NCBI GenBank assembly: GCA_907164885.2
Contig: OU015490.1
Location: 18,206,940 to 18,270,939 of the forward strand
DNA from: Dolomedes plantarius
Taxonomy: Eukaryota; Arthropoda; Arachnida; Araneae; Dolomedidae
Direction of reading: 5' to 3'
Length of the DNA: 64,000 nt
Numbering within the stretch: position 1 is the first letter of the stretch; each line of letters opens with the position of its first letter. The notes below the pieces were generated by a model. The model had not been told where the DNA came from and made no database searches. It worked only from the letters and a program-made list of their open reading frames with translations. Made by a program: the position numbers and the translations under genes. This document shows, piece after piece, positions 45,164 through 59,255 of the stretch.

Positions 45164-46898
45164 TGCCATCCAGTTTTTTACAGCTCACTACGCGATATGA
45201 ATACTTGAGCTACTTGATTCATTCACATTCAAGTTTGTTTACTTTCAGAATTCATCGCAAAAGTAAACAGATTTTTAAAAACTTTTAAATATACAGCCAA
45301 AAGCATCCAATTTTTTTTAGCTCTGAATGTTTTATAGAAAAATAGGCTGAACAAACGTGTTTTGATGGAGAAGATATTAGAAAAAGTTCTGATCCACATC
45401 TGAAATTGAAATTAGGCCTAACCGGCCATTTGTTTACTGAGGGCTTTAATTGAAAGATGAGTACAGCCCGGAAGTGTTATATAGAGACAACTGCTATTAT
45501 ATATATAATGGCACAGATTAAAAGATAACTTGAGCCAGAAAAATGCACGACACAAGAAACACAAAAAAAAGAAGAAAAAGCTGCAGTAAATAAATAAATA
45601 GTCTATGAATCCAGAATTCCCCAAGCCCCAAGTAGCGGTCCACAAGAGAACGTTTGGTCAACGCAGGTTAATGAAGCAAATGTTCACAGTTCATGACCCG
45701 TCCCAAGTCACAAAGTCTGCAGAAAGGACTAGGAACGATGTTGAACGTTGTAAATGTTCCAGGAGACAGTCATGGCCAGCGGCTAGTCCAAACTCGGCCA
45801 TCATTTTATTCCTGGGCCATTTAGACACCAAATAATTTTTCTCTCCGAGGCTTTTGTGCTTTCGGTCTACAAAACTGGCCATAAGTTCTCGTTCAATGAT
45901 CCTACTAATAAAAGTCAAACAGTTTTAGAATCCTGAACGAATGGCCCTTGAAATAGAGCAATAGAATAAATTTCGAAATGTTGCACCAAAACAGCCATTT
46001 TAACGTAGGCAGATATACCTTAACCCTTTATGTACCACATTATGAATTTATAAACGAAAACTCACATAAATTTTTATTTATGTTAATTCAATACTAACTA
46101 ACTAATAAATGTAAAAAAATTACTCACCTTCTTAAAATTTAATTAATTACCACTAGTTAATTGAAGTGGTACTTTAAAGTACCGCCAGTATTATAGGGTT
46201 ACAAAAATCTTCAAACTTTGAAAATAAATCAGAATGTTTAAAGAATTATATAATTATTTATTCTGAAACGCTAAATATAATGAAATTTTAAATATAATGA
46301 AAATTCAACTTTGATTATATTTTTAAAAAAAACATTTTTTAAAAAAATTACACATAAAAAATTAGATATGCTGCATTTTGAATGAAGTTTTGATTGAAAT
46401 TTTCTTTGTGCACAAAGCTCATAAGCAATCCCTGTGTTACACGACTTTTGTACTCTAACAGGGAAATTGATTCATGTTTTTCGGTACATATTATGTATTA
46501 ATTTACACATGCTATTTCCAACATAGCAAAAAAGAGCCTATACCAACACTTTTTTGATTTTCTGTCTCTGTCATAGATCAGTCGCAGCATATCCGACTTA
46601 TCAACACCACCCATGTGTGCAGTTAGATTAAGACATCATTAATCAATATTTGTTGTCAACTCCCCCTACAAAACACTGCAAAGTAATGACGAGGCTATTT
46701 CTTTTTTGCAGGACCTGAAATTCATTCTAAATAAGACTGCGCGAACGTGCAAACGTGGGTCAGTTCAACTTTTAATGTTAGAATTTAAAATGGGTAAATT
46801 TTTAATGTTTTGTATAAATTCGTCGTATGATAAAATGTTGCTTTTTTATGTGTTGCATATCTTTTGTAGTATTTTTATGATGCTGTTAATTTCCTTCA

Positions 46899-46935
<37 letters not shown>

Positions 46936-47349
46936 CACACACACACAAATGGTAATATTTTCCTTTTTAAAAGGTATATGTATATTCCGTTTATTCCTCA
47001 AATATATTTATGTTAACCTTTTTATTGTTTCTCATGCATAAATAAAACGTTTTCATTTTTCTTTTAACTTTGTCTCTTTCACCAAGCTTTCAGCTACAAC
47101 TACATTTTTATTATTAATTTTAGGTATATAGTGTATAGAGGCCAAAAAATGTGATGATTTTGACCATTCCTGCCGAGAACTGCTAGAAGGACCTGTGAAT
47201 ACAAAACGGACGTGATCGAAAGAGGTCCATGTACAAAAGTACTTCCTCAAGGTCCTTACAGCAGGACTTATGCCTGTACGTTCCATGGTTAATCAGTTGT
47301 GTATTCGTGCTATGCGTTTTGTTGTATAATATGATCCAAAAAGTTTCGA
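45164..47349. other. No recognised feature; small (TA)n at 46901-46931
   Basis: A/T-rich, no exon identified. The open frames are short and of no recognised family. Confidence 0.45.
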
Positions 47350-47926
47350 TTTCTTCACTTAAATATTTCCTTTTATTTGTTGAGTATTTTTACAGAAGAT
47401 GAATCATTATCAAAATGTATAAAGAGAAAAAGATCTTCACAAAAAACAAAGTATTGAAACGCAGTATCAAATTCAATTAAATTGCAAGACATTGCTCGGC
47501 TTATAAATCAAAATGAGTAAGCTGCATTCGTACTGCAGTTTTTATACCGCGATCGAGGTTTCAAAACGATTTCATTTAAAGTACATTGTAAAACAGTAGA
47601 ACTTCGTTTGGTAATGAGGAACTTTCAGAAGAATGGTACGTTCCACCGGCGTTTGAAATACTTAATAAAATACTTGGCAAAAATGATGAAAAATTTAAAC
47701 CATGGAAGATAGAAAGAGACACAGAAGTTCACGTTCCCGCCAGAACACCAATTACCTTAACAACGTGTTCCTTCGAGACAGCCGATTCAGTTTTGAGCAA
47801 CAGGTTTCAGCGACTCGGGGATACTAAACCTGTCATAAAACGATCCCCCGATACAAACCCTTATCCCACTCAGAGCAGAAATTCAATCGACACATTTCTT
47901 ATGGAGAGCAGTTAAAATGCCAGCGT
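47350..47926 (-). other. 3' UTR/flank of MATH-BTB copy 2
   Basis: Inverted match to 37930-39220. It conserves the context TTTTGAGCAACAGG and the segment AACTTCGTTTGGTAATGAGG across copies, in spite of being non-coding. Confidence 0.6.
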
Positions 47927-48474
47927 TTAGCGTTTCTTGCATTGTAAAGCTCTTAAGCACATTTCATTGGCTTGAATAGGGTTTGCCGTGATGAAACGCT
48001 GCCATTCTACGGTGACCATGACTTCCTCTAGATGCGTCGAGAGGTAAGCGATGGCTTGCTGAAGCAGTTCCTCCTCGTCGTGTGTAGCAGCCAAATTGAC
48101 GACATTAAATATTGTGGTAGTCGTGAAAGAATTCTTAAGGAACTCGACGCACATTTTTTTGAGCCCCGGGAAGTCGTATTTGTCTCCGGGGTAGTACAGC
48201 CCCAGAGCGCTGCCGACAGAAGCAATGTCCACCTTCCCAGTGTAAACAAACTGGAGAAAATCGGCAAAGGAGTCAGGGTCGCAGTCCTCTATGGTAACGG
48301 AGTCCTCGGCACTCTCCGCCATTTTGTTGGTGAACATGGCCGCGAAGACGGGAGAGCGGACCTTTAGGATATGTTTGTGGGCCCTGAACTTCTTCTCTCC
48401 GACTTTGATGAGGACGTCGTGACCATCCCCGGAAAGCAGCAGATTCTTCAGATGTTCTGACAAGCTGTATGTAT
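47927..48474 (-). CDS. MATH-BTB (TDPOZ-like) copy 2, terminal BTB exon
   Basis: The 548-bp terminal exon follows CTCATTTTGCAG and codes DTYSLSEHLKNLLLSGDGHD at its start. BTB/POZ motifs run DVLIKVGEKKFRAHKHILKV, RSPVFAAMFTNKM, FADFLQFVYTGKVD and DKYDFPGLKKMC, then a BACK-like tail to ALQCKKR and stop. Length and phase equal those of copy 1. Joined with exons 49794-49856 and 54171-54597 it makes an uninterrupted 345-residue MATH-BTB protein, presumably a nuclear or cytoplasmic CUL3 substrate adaptor. Identity to copy 1 of about 80 % with no disabling change suggests both BTB exons are maintained. Confidence 0.9.
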
Positions 48475-49793
48475 CTGCAAAATGAGAAACGTGAAAATCT
48501 TTTTACTGTCAGTAAAGACATAGCGTACTCAGGTAAAATTCAAAACTCAACTAGTTTAAAGGAATGGCACTTTGTTCGAAATTTAAAACAACTTAAATAT
48601 AAGAAAGACTAACATAAAGAATCCTCAACACGATCGTCATTGAATCTCAGAGTTATACCACTCTACGGCATTCAAAAAGAGTCGAAGGACGAGGAAAAGA
48701 ATAGAGACGCTACGGCCGAATAGTTTAAATACCATCAGGGAATTGTACAGAAAACAATCCCTCGAACGAGTACAGTTATATCAGTGCAGACCTGCACCAA
48801 AACGCTTACGCTGTTGAATCATGACCAGATACGCCGGCTATGGACGCATAGAGCCGGAATGACGTCACATCGCCACATCCGAGATTTGACGTCGACCATC
48901 CGGAAACACATGGCGATAACTAACGTAACGCAAAAGACGGACAGGAAGTCTGTAAAGAGTAAATGTCGGTGAGGTGACTGGAAGGCTGAAAATGGAATGG
49001 GAATACAAAGCATAACAGAAATGGATTCAGAAATTTTGGTAAAAGTTGATTAAGGCAACACGAACGCATCAATGCAATCTTGCTGGAACATTGACGACAA
49101 GTAACACTCGGCATGTTCAAAGCTGCCCTGAGGAATACGTCAGGAAAAGAAACTATTGGCTGTGCGATAGAGAGGCGTTATGCGTGTTGTAGATGGGGTT
49201 ACGCTCATACCCTGAAGAGTGTCTTTTTTTTACTCTACACAATAATGGAAAAAATAGTATCAATTTTCTTTTCGTCTTTGTTGTTGTTGTGGCTTATGCC
49301 CCTTTACCAACAGTATATCAAATTAAGTCCCGAAGGCTATGGGCAATGAAGGTGCGACTCCTGTTTTGAACAGCACCACAAGAGTCGGAGTCCGACTTTT
49401 CTAAATCACCGGTCCCGTCATTTTGAACCGAGTCAAGTGACGAGACCGGAACACTTGACGCCGCACCTCCAGAGGTAAATTTGAGAACTTGGAGGACTTT
49501 GTATCCATGCCCTATTTTACGTGCCCCGGCCACCATTACTGAACACGGCGGTAGATTTGCAGCGATGAGCATCGAACCAGGGACGTTCAGATCACTGCAC
49601 TTGCCCGCTGCACTTGCCAACTGGGCTACCGCGCCCGTCTTTTCGTCTTTAAAAGAGAGAAATTCAATTTTTTGTTGGGGATATCTGGGTGGATAACATT
49701 GAAGTTTTTCTACATACATCCTACGTTGGAGTGTCACGGCGGAAGAGAATGTGAAGAATAATTTTTTGTTCGAAATTAAAGCCCAAGGATTAC
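48475..49793 (-). other. Intron 2 of MATH-BTB copy 2
   Basis: Bases 48475-49040 match the copy 1 intron (inverted). The SINE at 49335-49645 is private to this copy. Confidence 0.65.
49335..49645 (-). repeat. tRNA-derived SINE
   Basis: On the minus strand the head has GGTAGCCCAGTTGGCAAGTG (A box) and CCTGGTTCGATGCTCA (B box). The tail contains AGTCGGACTCCGACTCTTGT, shared with the SINE at 14263. Well conserved promoter boxes suggest a younger copy. Confidence 0.7.
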
Positions 49794-49856
49794 CTTCTAG
49801 TGGACGTTCATCTTTTCTGTCGGGAGTATCTTCCGTTTGTGTTTCTCGAGAGACGC
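49794..49856 (-). CDS. MATH-BTB copy 2, linker exon
   Basis: The 63-bp exon between TTTTACAG and GTAATC encodes VSRETQTEDTPDRKDERPLE, with both borders in phase 1. The upstream junction completes Gly (G/GC), the downstream one Asp (G/AT). It has an exact-length partner in copy 1. It forms an acidic, probably flexible linker between MATH and BTB. Confidence 0.8.
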
Positions 49857-49968
49857 CTGTAAAAGAGGAAGAAGAATATATACATTATGCAAATAGATAT
49901 ACATGCATGTATACACAAAAAAAAAGTGGGCACATGAGTTGAATCAGAAAAAGCGCATATATATATAT

Positions 49969-50982
<1,014 letters not shown>

Positions 50983-50983
50983 A

Positions 50984-52379
50984 CACTCTTAGACAAAAAA
51001 ACGACCCACCAACATAGGGTAATGCAAATTGGGCACAAATTTATATGCATACAGGGTTCGAAGGGAAATGCAAAAATTTAAAGTTTGGCGGCCAATGAAT
51101 GAACATGTGACGCTGCACCGCATCTTAACTGCTCAAGTTGCAGGATATTAGAGACGATAAATTTCGATTCCAGGTCCATTATTCTTTGCGAATTTCATTC
51201 CGTGTACGCAGATAGACAGTATCTATGCCTCGCATACAGGTGCGCGGACAATATGCGCAGATGTCTGCATTTGAGAGAGGACGTGTAGTTGGTCCAATAA
51301 GTGAATCTTTCGACATTTGGATAGGAGCGATGCCACTTTTAGACAATGTTGGCAGGAATGGGTTAACCATGGCCGAATACAGGGTCGGCCCAGAAATAAG
51401 TGGTCGGCCTAGAGATACGACAGAACGGGAGGGCCGAGCAATCGTCAGAGCGACACTCACAGCCCCATATTCATCCTTATCATCGATCGTACGTGCAAGT
51501 AGTGCATCAGTGACCGCAAGGACCACTCTTAGGCGGCTCAGATTAATGGGGCTGAGCTCACGGCGCCCTTTGCGCCAACTACCATTTACCTCTGTACATC
51601 GACAAGACTGTTTGCAGTGGTGTCGGGCGCAATCGACCTGGAATGTCACTGACTGGAGTAGAATTGTCTTTACTGATGAGTCCCGCTTCGAATTGAGCCT
51701 TGATGACCAGCGAATACGTGTCTGGAGGCGCCCCGGACAGCGGTCGGGTACCAACTTGACTGTCTTCCGCCATACGGGCGAACAAACAGAAGTGATGGTC
51801 TTGGGTGCCATTTCATTTCATAACAGGACCCCTTTTGTTGCCATCCGCCGCACCCTTACACCATAGCGGTACGTCGACGATTTTCTAGCCCCGCTGTGTT
51901 GCCTTTCACATCAAGCCATCCTGGGCTTACATTTCAGCAAGATAATGCCCGTCCGCACACGGCGAGAGTTTCTACTGCTTGTCTTCATGCTTCCCCAACG
52001 CTACCTTGGCTAGCAAGGTCGCCGGATCTTTGCCCCTTAAAGCCATTTTGGAGCATTATGGGCAGGGCCATCCAACCAGCTCGGGATTTTGACGATTTAA
52101 CGCGCCAATTGGACATAATTTGGCACGATATCCCGCAGGAGGACATCCACCACCTCTATCAATCATTGCGAAGCCGAATAACTGCTTGCATACGGGCCAG
52201 AGGTGGACCAACGCGTTATTCACTTTTTCAATTTGTGCAGATCTTTCTCTTGAATAAATCATACAATTTTTCTCAAATTATAATTATTTGTTTTTCTGTA
52301 CAAGTACATCACATCTACCGATTTTTGTCTTATTCGGATAACTCTTTCTTGGTGCATCATTTTTTTTTGTCTATGAGTG
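50984..52379 (+). mobile_element. Tc1-like transposon F
   Basis: The 1396-bp element has inverted repeats CACTCTTAGACAAAAAAACG and, reversed at the right, CACTCATAGACAAAAAAAAA, with flanking TA. Confidence 0.9.
51225..52230 (+). pseudogene. Tc1-family transposase, nonsense, frameshift and lost catalytic Glu
   Basis: It starts at ATG 51225 (MPRIQVRGQYAQMSAFERGR). The first helix-turn-helix is disturbed; the second (SVTARTTLRRLRLMGLSSRR) is intact. Catalytic Asps are present in VFTDESRF and FQQDNARPH. A TAG follows TLTP at 51864-51866, and a one-base frameshift lies near 51895, after which MLPFTSSHPGLTFQQDNARP continues. The Glu position reads SPDLCPLKPFW, where relatives have an IE pair, so the triad is broken. 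The C-terminus CIRARGGPTRY is complete at about 52222. Related to the enzyme of element B. Confidence 0.88.
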
Positions 52380-53049
52380 TATATCAACAAAAACACTATA
52401 CCAAAAGAAATTCACACGTTAGTCGAAACAGGGCAAATGCATTTACTGAGAATTTCTTGTTTTTTTTAAATTTCCAGTGGCGATTTACAAGACAATATAA
52501 AAATAAAATCAAGACGAAATAAACACGAGAGAACTGAAACTTTCGTGAACCCAAACGATTCTTACCCAACCAATAACTCTACCACATTGGAGCTGGAGGT
52601 AGAACGGAGCCACACAGGATATGGTTCATGTCCACGTCCTTCCGACGATTACAGGGCTTACCAAAGCTTTCTGAGACAATATTTATAGGGCAGAAATGCC
52701 TCAACAGGGAATTGTGGCACGGTGCCAGGCAACAGCTTTCTGCCTCGGCCACTCTGGAACTTCAGTCATTTTGAACCACCAAACCTTTCGTGAATTCCAT
52801 GGACTGCAAAAATTGAATACGATGTCGGTTCACGTATAGCTGTCAGGTTTGCCTCGTCACTTCTTCGTCATGCTTTCGACCTGTTCCTGGTGAGTGTGTG
52901 TGGGCGGGGAGGGAGGAAAGGGAGATATTACGGTCACGAAACTGAGACATGAATTATGCTCGGATAACAAATATCATCTAGAAAAAACGTCGGGAACGTC
53001 AACTTTCCCCATTCCAACGATTACCACACGCTGCGCTCACAGAAAAAGT
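52380..53049. other. Unassigned, probably transposon-derived
   Basis: No clear frame. Its position directly before the Tc1 relic suggests it is the decayed 5' part of the same element. Confidence 0.35.
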
Positions 53050-53400
53050 TGTGTACAGGAGACACCAAACAAGGAATTGTTATGAATGGACGAATGTTAT
53101 CTTACACTTCCAGGACGACAACGCTCCATGTCATGTTGCAGCATCGGTCAAGCAGTGGTATCAAGATATCGATGTAAAACGTCTTCCCCATCCTGCTCAG
53201 AGTCCCGTCCTAAATCCCATAAAACATTTGAGGGACGATTTAGAATGACGCTTACGGACCAGGGGAGCCACGTCCGAAATCCACAGCTGAGCAGCCGACA
53301 CTCTTGCAGCACGAATGAACACCATAGCTGTCTATCAAATCCTTGTTCAAAGTATGCCCAGAAGGGTTGCTATCGTAATTGCAGCACGTGAGTGACCATC
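53050..53400 (+). pseudogene. Tc1 transposase relic
   Basis: The frame has FQDDNAPCHVAASVKQWYQD with the second Asp, then PAQSPVLNPIKHL where relatives read SPDLNPIEHL, so both the Asp of the motif and the catalytic Glu are changed. A second frame carries a scrambled C-terminus to about 53400. No terminal repeat found. Confidence 0.75.
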
Positions 53401-53470
53401 CGACTATAAAAGCATGTATTCTTTCCCTTATACCATCACATTTTGCTGTCTGAACCATTATTGTAGGGTA

Positions 53471-53542
<72 letters not shown>
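53471..53542. repeat. (TA)n microsatellite
   Basis: A 72-bp array between the Tc1 relic and the mariner relic. Confidence 0.95.
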
Positions 53543-53546
<4 letters not shown>

Positions 53547-53559
53547 GGCAACTCTTCAT

Positions 53560-53971
53560 GTCTTCAGCGAACAAAAGATGCGAAAGTCACATGGTGATAG
53601 ACCAGGGCTATACGGTGGGTGTTGCAACATTGTCCATCGAAACTTCGCCAACGTGCTCTGTGTAAAAGCGGCCATATGTGGCGGCGCGTTGTCATGCAGC
53701 AAAACCACTCCAGGAGCTCAAGAAGCAGTTCTTCCTGACCAAAAAAACCCACCAGCGTGACTTTTTCACTAATCTGCACCAACTTCTTAGGCGTTTGTTC
53801 GACCGTTGGCTTTGTCGTTTGCTTTCCGGTTAGAAGTGATGGAACAAATGACTCCTCCCATGCCATAATTCTGTCCAAGAAATTGTCCTCAGCATGACGT
53901 CTGATAATATGGTGTTGCGAAGACACAATGTTGCCGGACGATAGTGTTGGCCTACAGGCAGCACATATCAC
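53560..53971 (-). pseudogene. mariner-like transposase relic
   Basis: The minus strand reads LLHDNAPPHMAAFTQSTLAK with the second catalytic Asp, then LQHPPYSPGLSPCDFRIF with the third, separated as in mariner-type enzymes. The upstream part (toward 53971) is frameshifted but keeps KKLVQISEKVTLVGFF. PGL replaces PDL. Confidence 0.7.
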
Positions 53972-54170
53972 GTGCTTCAGCTAGACTAATCACTTGGGCA
54001 TGTCCACTTCCGCAATAGGGGTAGCCTTCCTTTCCTCGCGCTCCACCTCTACACAATTTTGCGCCACACTCATATGAAAAAAACGGAATTTTAACGACAG
54101 TTCCGTTTTCATTTCATCAACCCTTATGCATAGCAGCCATAAACACGCGAGTAGCAAGTTCTTCACTTAC

Positions 54171-54597
54171 CTCGAGCGTGAGGCGAGACGTGCCTCCGTA
54201 GTGTGCAGGTGAAGGTGACTCTTTTCTGCGAATATGTTCCTGATAGCAGAGGGATATCTACAGTCCACCCTCTACCGTCGTGAGCAAGGGTCTCGTCAAG
54301 GGCTAGGCATGTCTCTACGTCGCCATCCCTTTTCTTCCATCTAATGGTACAGAGGACGGATTCCGGAATTCCGGGTATAAAGAGATGTCTATTCAGGGAT
54401 ACATAAGTTATTTTATGCCCTTCCACCCATATTACAAAACACCACAACGCTTTGAAATATTCGAAGATGTCTGAGCAGTAGTGGCCATACTCTATTTTGG
54501 AAAAATCCGGAATTGTCCATTCGAATCGGGCGGTTGATTCATCAAGAAACTCTTCCCTCACGTAACCGAGACTGACGGGACTAATAGTGGGGTCCAT
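54171..54597 (-). CDS. MATH-BTB copy 2, first coding exon (MATH domain)
   Basis: Start ATG is at 54597 (MDPTISPVSLGYVREEFLDE). The exon as transcribed probably begins at 54675 after the acceptor CTCTTTTTCCAG, giving 78 nt of 5' UTR and implying an upstream non-coding exon. Residues about 22-140 are a MATH/TRAF-like substrate-binding fold: FEWTIPDFSKIEYGHYCSDI, FVIWVEGHKITYVSLNRHLF, IPESVLCTIRWKKRDGDVET, ending ARG at a GTAAGT donor (phase 1). Downstream exons at 49794 and 47927 join in frame. An earlier in-frame Met at 54807 is upstream of the acceptor and therefore unlikely. Expected role: recognise a substrate for CUL3-dependent ubiquitination. Confidence 0.85.
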
Positions 54598-54823
54598 CGA
54601 ACAAACGGCGTCGGCTGGAGTCTGGGAGAGCAGAAGCGTGGACCGGAATCTTCGATGCGTGCCCGGAGAGGGGTCCTGGAAAAAGAGGAACGTTACAGGG
54701 TTAGGATTGCCTGCAAAATAGGTAAGCGAACGCCGCTGGACGTTCGATTTACACCCCCCCCCCCCTTTCGTATTCTCCAGATTCCTCTCCTTGGTTTCAT
54801 TTCCCATGAAATACGAATAAAAG

Positions 54824-54828
<5 letters not shown>
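54598..54828 (-). other. 5' UTR part, acceptor and upstream intron of MATH-BTB copy 2
   Basis: 54598-54675 is probable 5' UTR. The acceptor AG is at 54677-54676, with a poly-pyrimidine tract before it. A C-homopolymer lies at about 54755. Confidence 0.55.

Positions 54829-54919
<91 letters not shown>
54829..54919. repeat. (TA)n microsatellite
   Basis: About 90 bp, broken once by TTT. Confidence 0.95.
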
Positions 54920-54921
<2 letters not shown>

Positions 54922-55200
54922 TAGCGGCCCGTCCCGACTTTGTCCGGGTTGAACAAAATATTATACCAATAAATTTCCAGTTGATAGCCAATAAATTGTA
55001 AACCTTTTTTTACCTTTATAATAAACTAAATAATACCTTAAATTAATTTTATGCTAGTTAATAATTAAAATAAATTTTTTTAAAGAAAAAGGCGTGCCGG
55101 AGAACGGTTAGGTTCGAACCGCTAGCGTCAGAACAGAAGCCCACCGCGATAGCACCACGCTAAGGATCGTTGAAGACTTCGGCACAAAAAGCGGTAGAGG
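54920..55200 (-). mobile_element. Helitron-like 3' end of a second family
   Basis: On the minus strand it ends CCCGGACAAAGTCGGG (hairpin with CCCG/CGGG stem), ACGGGCCG, then CTAG at 54921-54924. That is the layout of a Helitron 3' terminus, although the following base is C rather than T. The inner part has a tRNA B-box-like GGTTCGAACC at about 55110. The 5' end was not found. Confidence 0.4.
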
Positions 55201-56092
<892 letters not shown>

Positions 56093-56167
56093 CTAGCTGA
56101 AAACCCGCGCTTCGCTACGGAGTACATTCAAATTAAATGCAACGGTCAATGTATGCAATTGATGCCA

Positions 56168-56198
<31 letters not shown>

Positions 56199-56777
56199 TA
56201 AATATGACGATCAATGTATACAATTGATGTAGAAAAAAATATATATTTATAAATAAATCGTAAGGGATATTTTTAAAGACAAAATAATGTCCAATCGTCT
56301 GCCGCATTAGCGAGAAAAAAAAATTTTTTTTTGTCTAATTAGTTGTTACGCACGTGACGATAATTTTATTTAAAGTACCAGTAAAATAAATCACGTGATC
56401 GGCATTTAATAAATTAAATTCTAAAAGTAAATCTTTAAAAATTCACCAAAAATCAGAAAATGGAGGTAAGGATTCGAAAAAGATTTCATTTTAAAGGAAT
56501 TTTTATGATCTTTCTCGTGATATAAATTTTATAACCCTCAATGTATTATTTTAAATGCAAACGTAAAAAAAGTTTAAAAAACAGCTTAAAAATTTAATTT
56601 AAAAAAATCTAAGAAGAATTTTTGAAAAATCTTTCTTAGTGCACCCCTACACTATTAGAAGAATCGCCGTGCAAAGTTTCAGCCCTTTAGGTCCAGCGGT
56701 TTGGTCTATGCGTTGTATGTCAGTCAGTCAGTGAATGAATGAATGAGTCAGTTACGGAACTGTTTTATATATATAGA
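56093..56777 (-). mobile_element. Non-autonomous Helitron, copy 3
   Basis: The minus strand begins TC at 56777 after host A and ends CAGCTAG at 56093 before host T. Similar in length and sequence to copies 2, 4 and 5. Confidence 0.87.
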
Positions 56778-56914
56778 TTGTAATAGTTTGAGCACAATAA
56801 ATATTTATAATAACACCATGCACGGTCCAAATCCAGAATGTTCACGTGAATTACTTTTTATCGGTCATTTTTGGTTGCACCGGTGTTACATCTACCTTCT
56901 AAACTATTAAAGCA

Positions 56915-57682
56915 CAGGTAGCCCTCCTACAGCACGGCATATTACAACACGGTTTCGCTCTAACAGGATAAAAAGAAATGCGAAAACCTTTGTACAACAG
57001 CACTAAATAACATGATTTTTGTTTAACACATTTACAACTAAATTACCTTTAAATAATGACGGGAAGGAATAATGAACTATAGTGGCTTTACATGGAAATG
57101 TATAAACAAATTATAATTTATTCATTTATAACTCGATAAAATTACAAGAAGGCCTAAGCTTAGCCGAAAATCATGAATCGTTTTTCCTGATTGCAGACCC
57201 TACCGCTGAAAGAAGCCGAAAATTCAAAAAGGAGCTGCCAAATTGACCATCTCCATACCGTGAATCTACAATGACCTTGTAAAAACCAGCAAATAAACCA
57301 AAATTACAGATTTTTTAAAGAGAATAGAAAGTATAAAAAAATCTAAATGAAGAAAAAGGTTTTGAAAGCGAAGATGATGTCGTTCAATCGTAAAAAACGT
57401 TCTCGTTGGATTGTACTGAGCAGAGTTAAGGAAGAAATTTATTAAATTAAGGTCGTATTAAATGAAAATAATATTTTTTGTTTCTTTTATGTTATACATA
57501 ATTTTTATTAAAATTATAAATGTAAGTTGTTTATATGGAATTTTTAAAAAATGTTTGTCTTTAATAAGTTTTCAGAACGTAACCCCCGTTTTTTGAGCTG
57601 TCTCTGGGTTTCACATAACACGGTTTCACACAACATGGCATTTTCAGGGAACCTATCTACCGTGTTATATGAGGGTTATCTG
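56915..57682. mobile_element. Tigger-like MITE (TIR CAGGTAGCCCTCCTA), copy 2
   Basis: Same ends and same internal order as 11663-12310, with an additional segment near 57120-57320 that copy 1 lacks. No transposase frame. Confidence 0.75.
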
Positions 57683-57729
57683 TACGCTCAATTTTATTTA
57701 ACGAAATCCCTGTTCTATGTATAATATTA

Positions 57730-57863
57730 CTATCTAAAAACCCGCGCTTCGCTACGGAGTACATTCAAATTAAATACAACGGTCAATGTATGCAATTAAT
57801 ACCAAACAAAAAATAAATATATATATTTATAATAAATGCGACGATCAGTGTATACAATTGATG

Positions 57864-57895
<32 letters not shown>

Positions 57896-58396
57896 CGTAA
57901 GGGATATTTTGTTTTGATAATATCCAATCGTCTGCAGCATTAGAAAGTTGTTCTATTTAGTTGTTACGCACGTGACGATAAATTTATCTAAAGTGCGAGA
58001 AAAAGAAATCACGTGATCGGCATTTAATAAATTAAATTCTGAAAATTAATCTTTAAAAATTCACCAAAAATCATAAAATCGAGGTAAAGATTCGAAAAAA
58101 ATTTCATTTTAAAGGAATTTTTATGATCTTTCTCGTGATATAAATTTTATAGCCCTCAAATTATTATTTTAAATGCAAACTTAAAAAAAGTTACAAAATC
58201 AGTTTAAAAATTTAATTTAAAAAAATCTAAGAAGAATTTTTCAAAAATCTTTCTTAGTGCACCCCTACACAATAAGAAGAATCGCCATGCAAAATTTCAG
58301 CCCTTTAGGTCCATTCGGTTTGGTCTGTGCGTTGTATGTCAGTTAGTCAGTCAGTGAATGAATGAGTCAGTTACGGAACTGTTTTATATATATAGA
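57730..58396 (-). mobile_element. Non-autonomous Helitron, copy 4
   Basis: The 5' TC is at 58396 after host A. The 3' end has mutated to GATAG in place of GCTAG but is still followed by host T. Confidence 0.82.
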
Positions 58397-58599
58397 TTAG
58401 GTATACACTCCACCGAATGGTATGCATCATAATCTACATGTCGTATTAATATATGATTTAATACGTCGTGCAGTATTTTACCAATATGTATTTCCAGGCA
58501 CATAAAACTAAATTTTTGTTTAATACATAACGTTTCAACATTTTCAATTGTTGAGGTTTCTAATATCCTTCGGCCAGAAGGATTCCAGAACAGGTCTCT

Positions 58600-59255
58600 A
58601 TAGGCTAACGGTCTGAGGCATAGGCGTAGCGTGCTTCTAACTTTTTTTTTTTGGGGGGGGGGGCACGAATTGAATTCAGTTATGGCCCTTCTCAGAGCAT
58701 TGAATGCCGGACTGTCCTCAAAATATGAAATATTATGATTTTTTTAATATTAAATAACTATTGAATTGTTGTTCGAGTAGTATTCAAAAGTTATGCAGTA
58801 AGAAAAATACAGTGGAATCTCGATCGATCGTTTTCGGATCCATCGTTTTTCCGTATGTGTCGTTCATTTTATCCAGTCCCAACGATCATATTTCTTTGTT
58901 ATGTTACCGCATCTATCGTTTTCCCGCATTTATCGTTCATTTCAATAGGTCCCTTGAAAAACGATAGATAGAGATTCCACTGCATATATAATATAACTAA
59001 AATAAGAAAAAAAAATTAACATCAAATTTTTGTTATGGATCATATCATTGTTAAAAACTATGTTAAGGCTAAAGACATCATCGGAATCTTCAGTGACACA
59101 GTTTTGAAAAAGCGAGAAAAAACCAACTTTCTTAAAAAGTTTTCAACAATTTTCCGATTTTATCGGAACTTCTATTAACGTTTTAATGTATTTCAAGTTA
59201 AGTTAGGGGGGGGGGGGGTTCCTCCCCCCCCCGACGCTTATGGTCTGAGGGGTAC
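58600..59255. mobile_element. Possible DNA transposon with GGTCTGAGG ends
   Basis: CGGTCTGAGGCATAGGCGTA at about 58607 and the reversed right end (CCCTCAGACCATAAGCGTCG) share the order CATAGGCGT, and both are followed inward by long G/C homopolymers. Contains the MITE at 58810. No coding frame. Confidence 0.35.
58810..58982. mobile_element. 173-bp Tigger-like MITE (TIR CAGTGGAATCTCGATC), copy 2
   Basis: Inverted repeats CAGTGGAATCTCGATCGATC and CAGTGGAATCTCTATCTATC (reversed). Related over its whole length to 17487-17651. Confidence 0.85.

Noticed and set aside
45605..45835. 76-codon frame considered as a gene
   Set aside because: No recognised domain, no splice-site support, average length for chance frames in this composition.
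54598..54807. Upstream Met at 54807 as the start of the MATH protein
   Set aside because: A strong splice acceptor (CTCTTTTTCCAG) lies between it and the MATH domain, and the intervening residues are low-complexity; ATG 54597 fits better.
55100..55140. Possible tRNA gene (GGTTCGAACC)
   Set aside because: Only a B-box/T-arm-like motif is present; no matching acceptor, D or anticodon arms could be folded around it.
58761..58967. 68-codon frame at 58.8 kb
   Set aside because: It covers a short Tigger-like MITE and its flank; not a gene.
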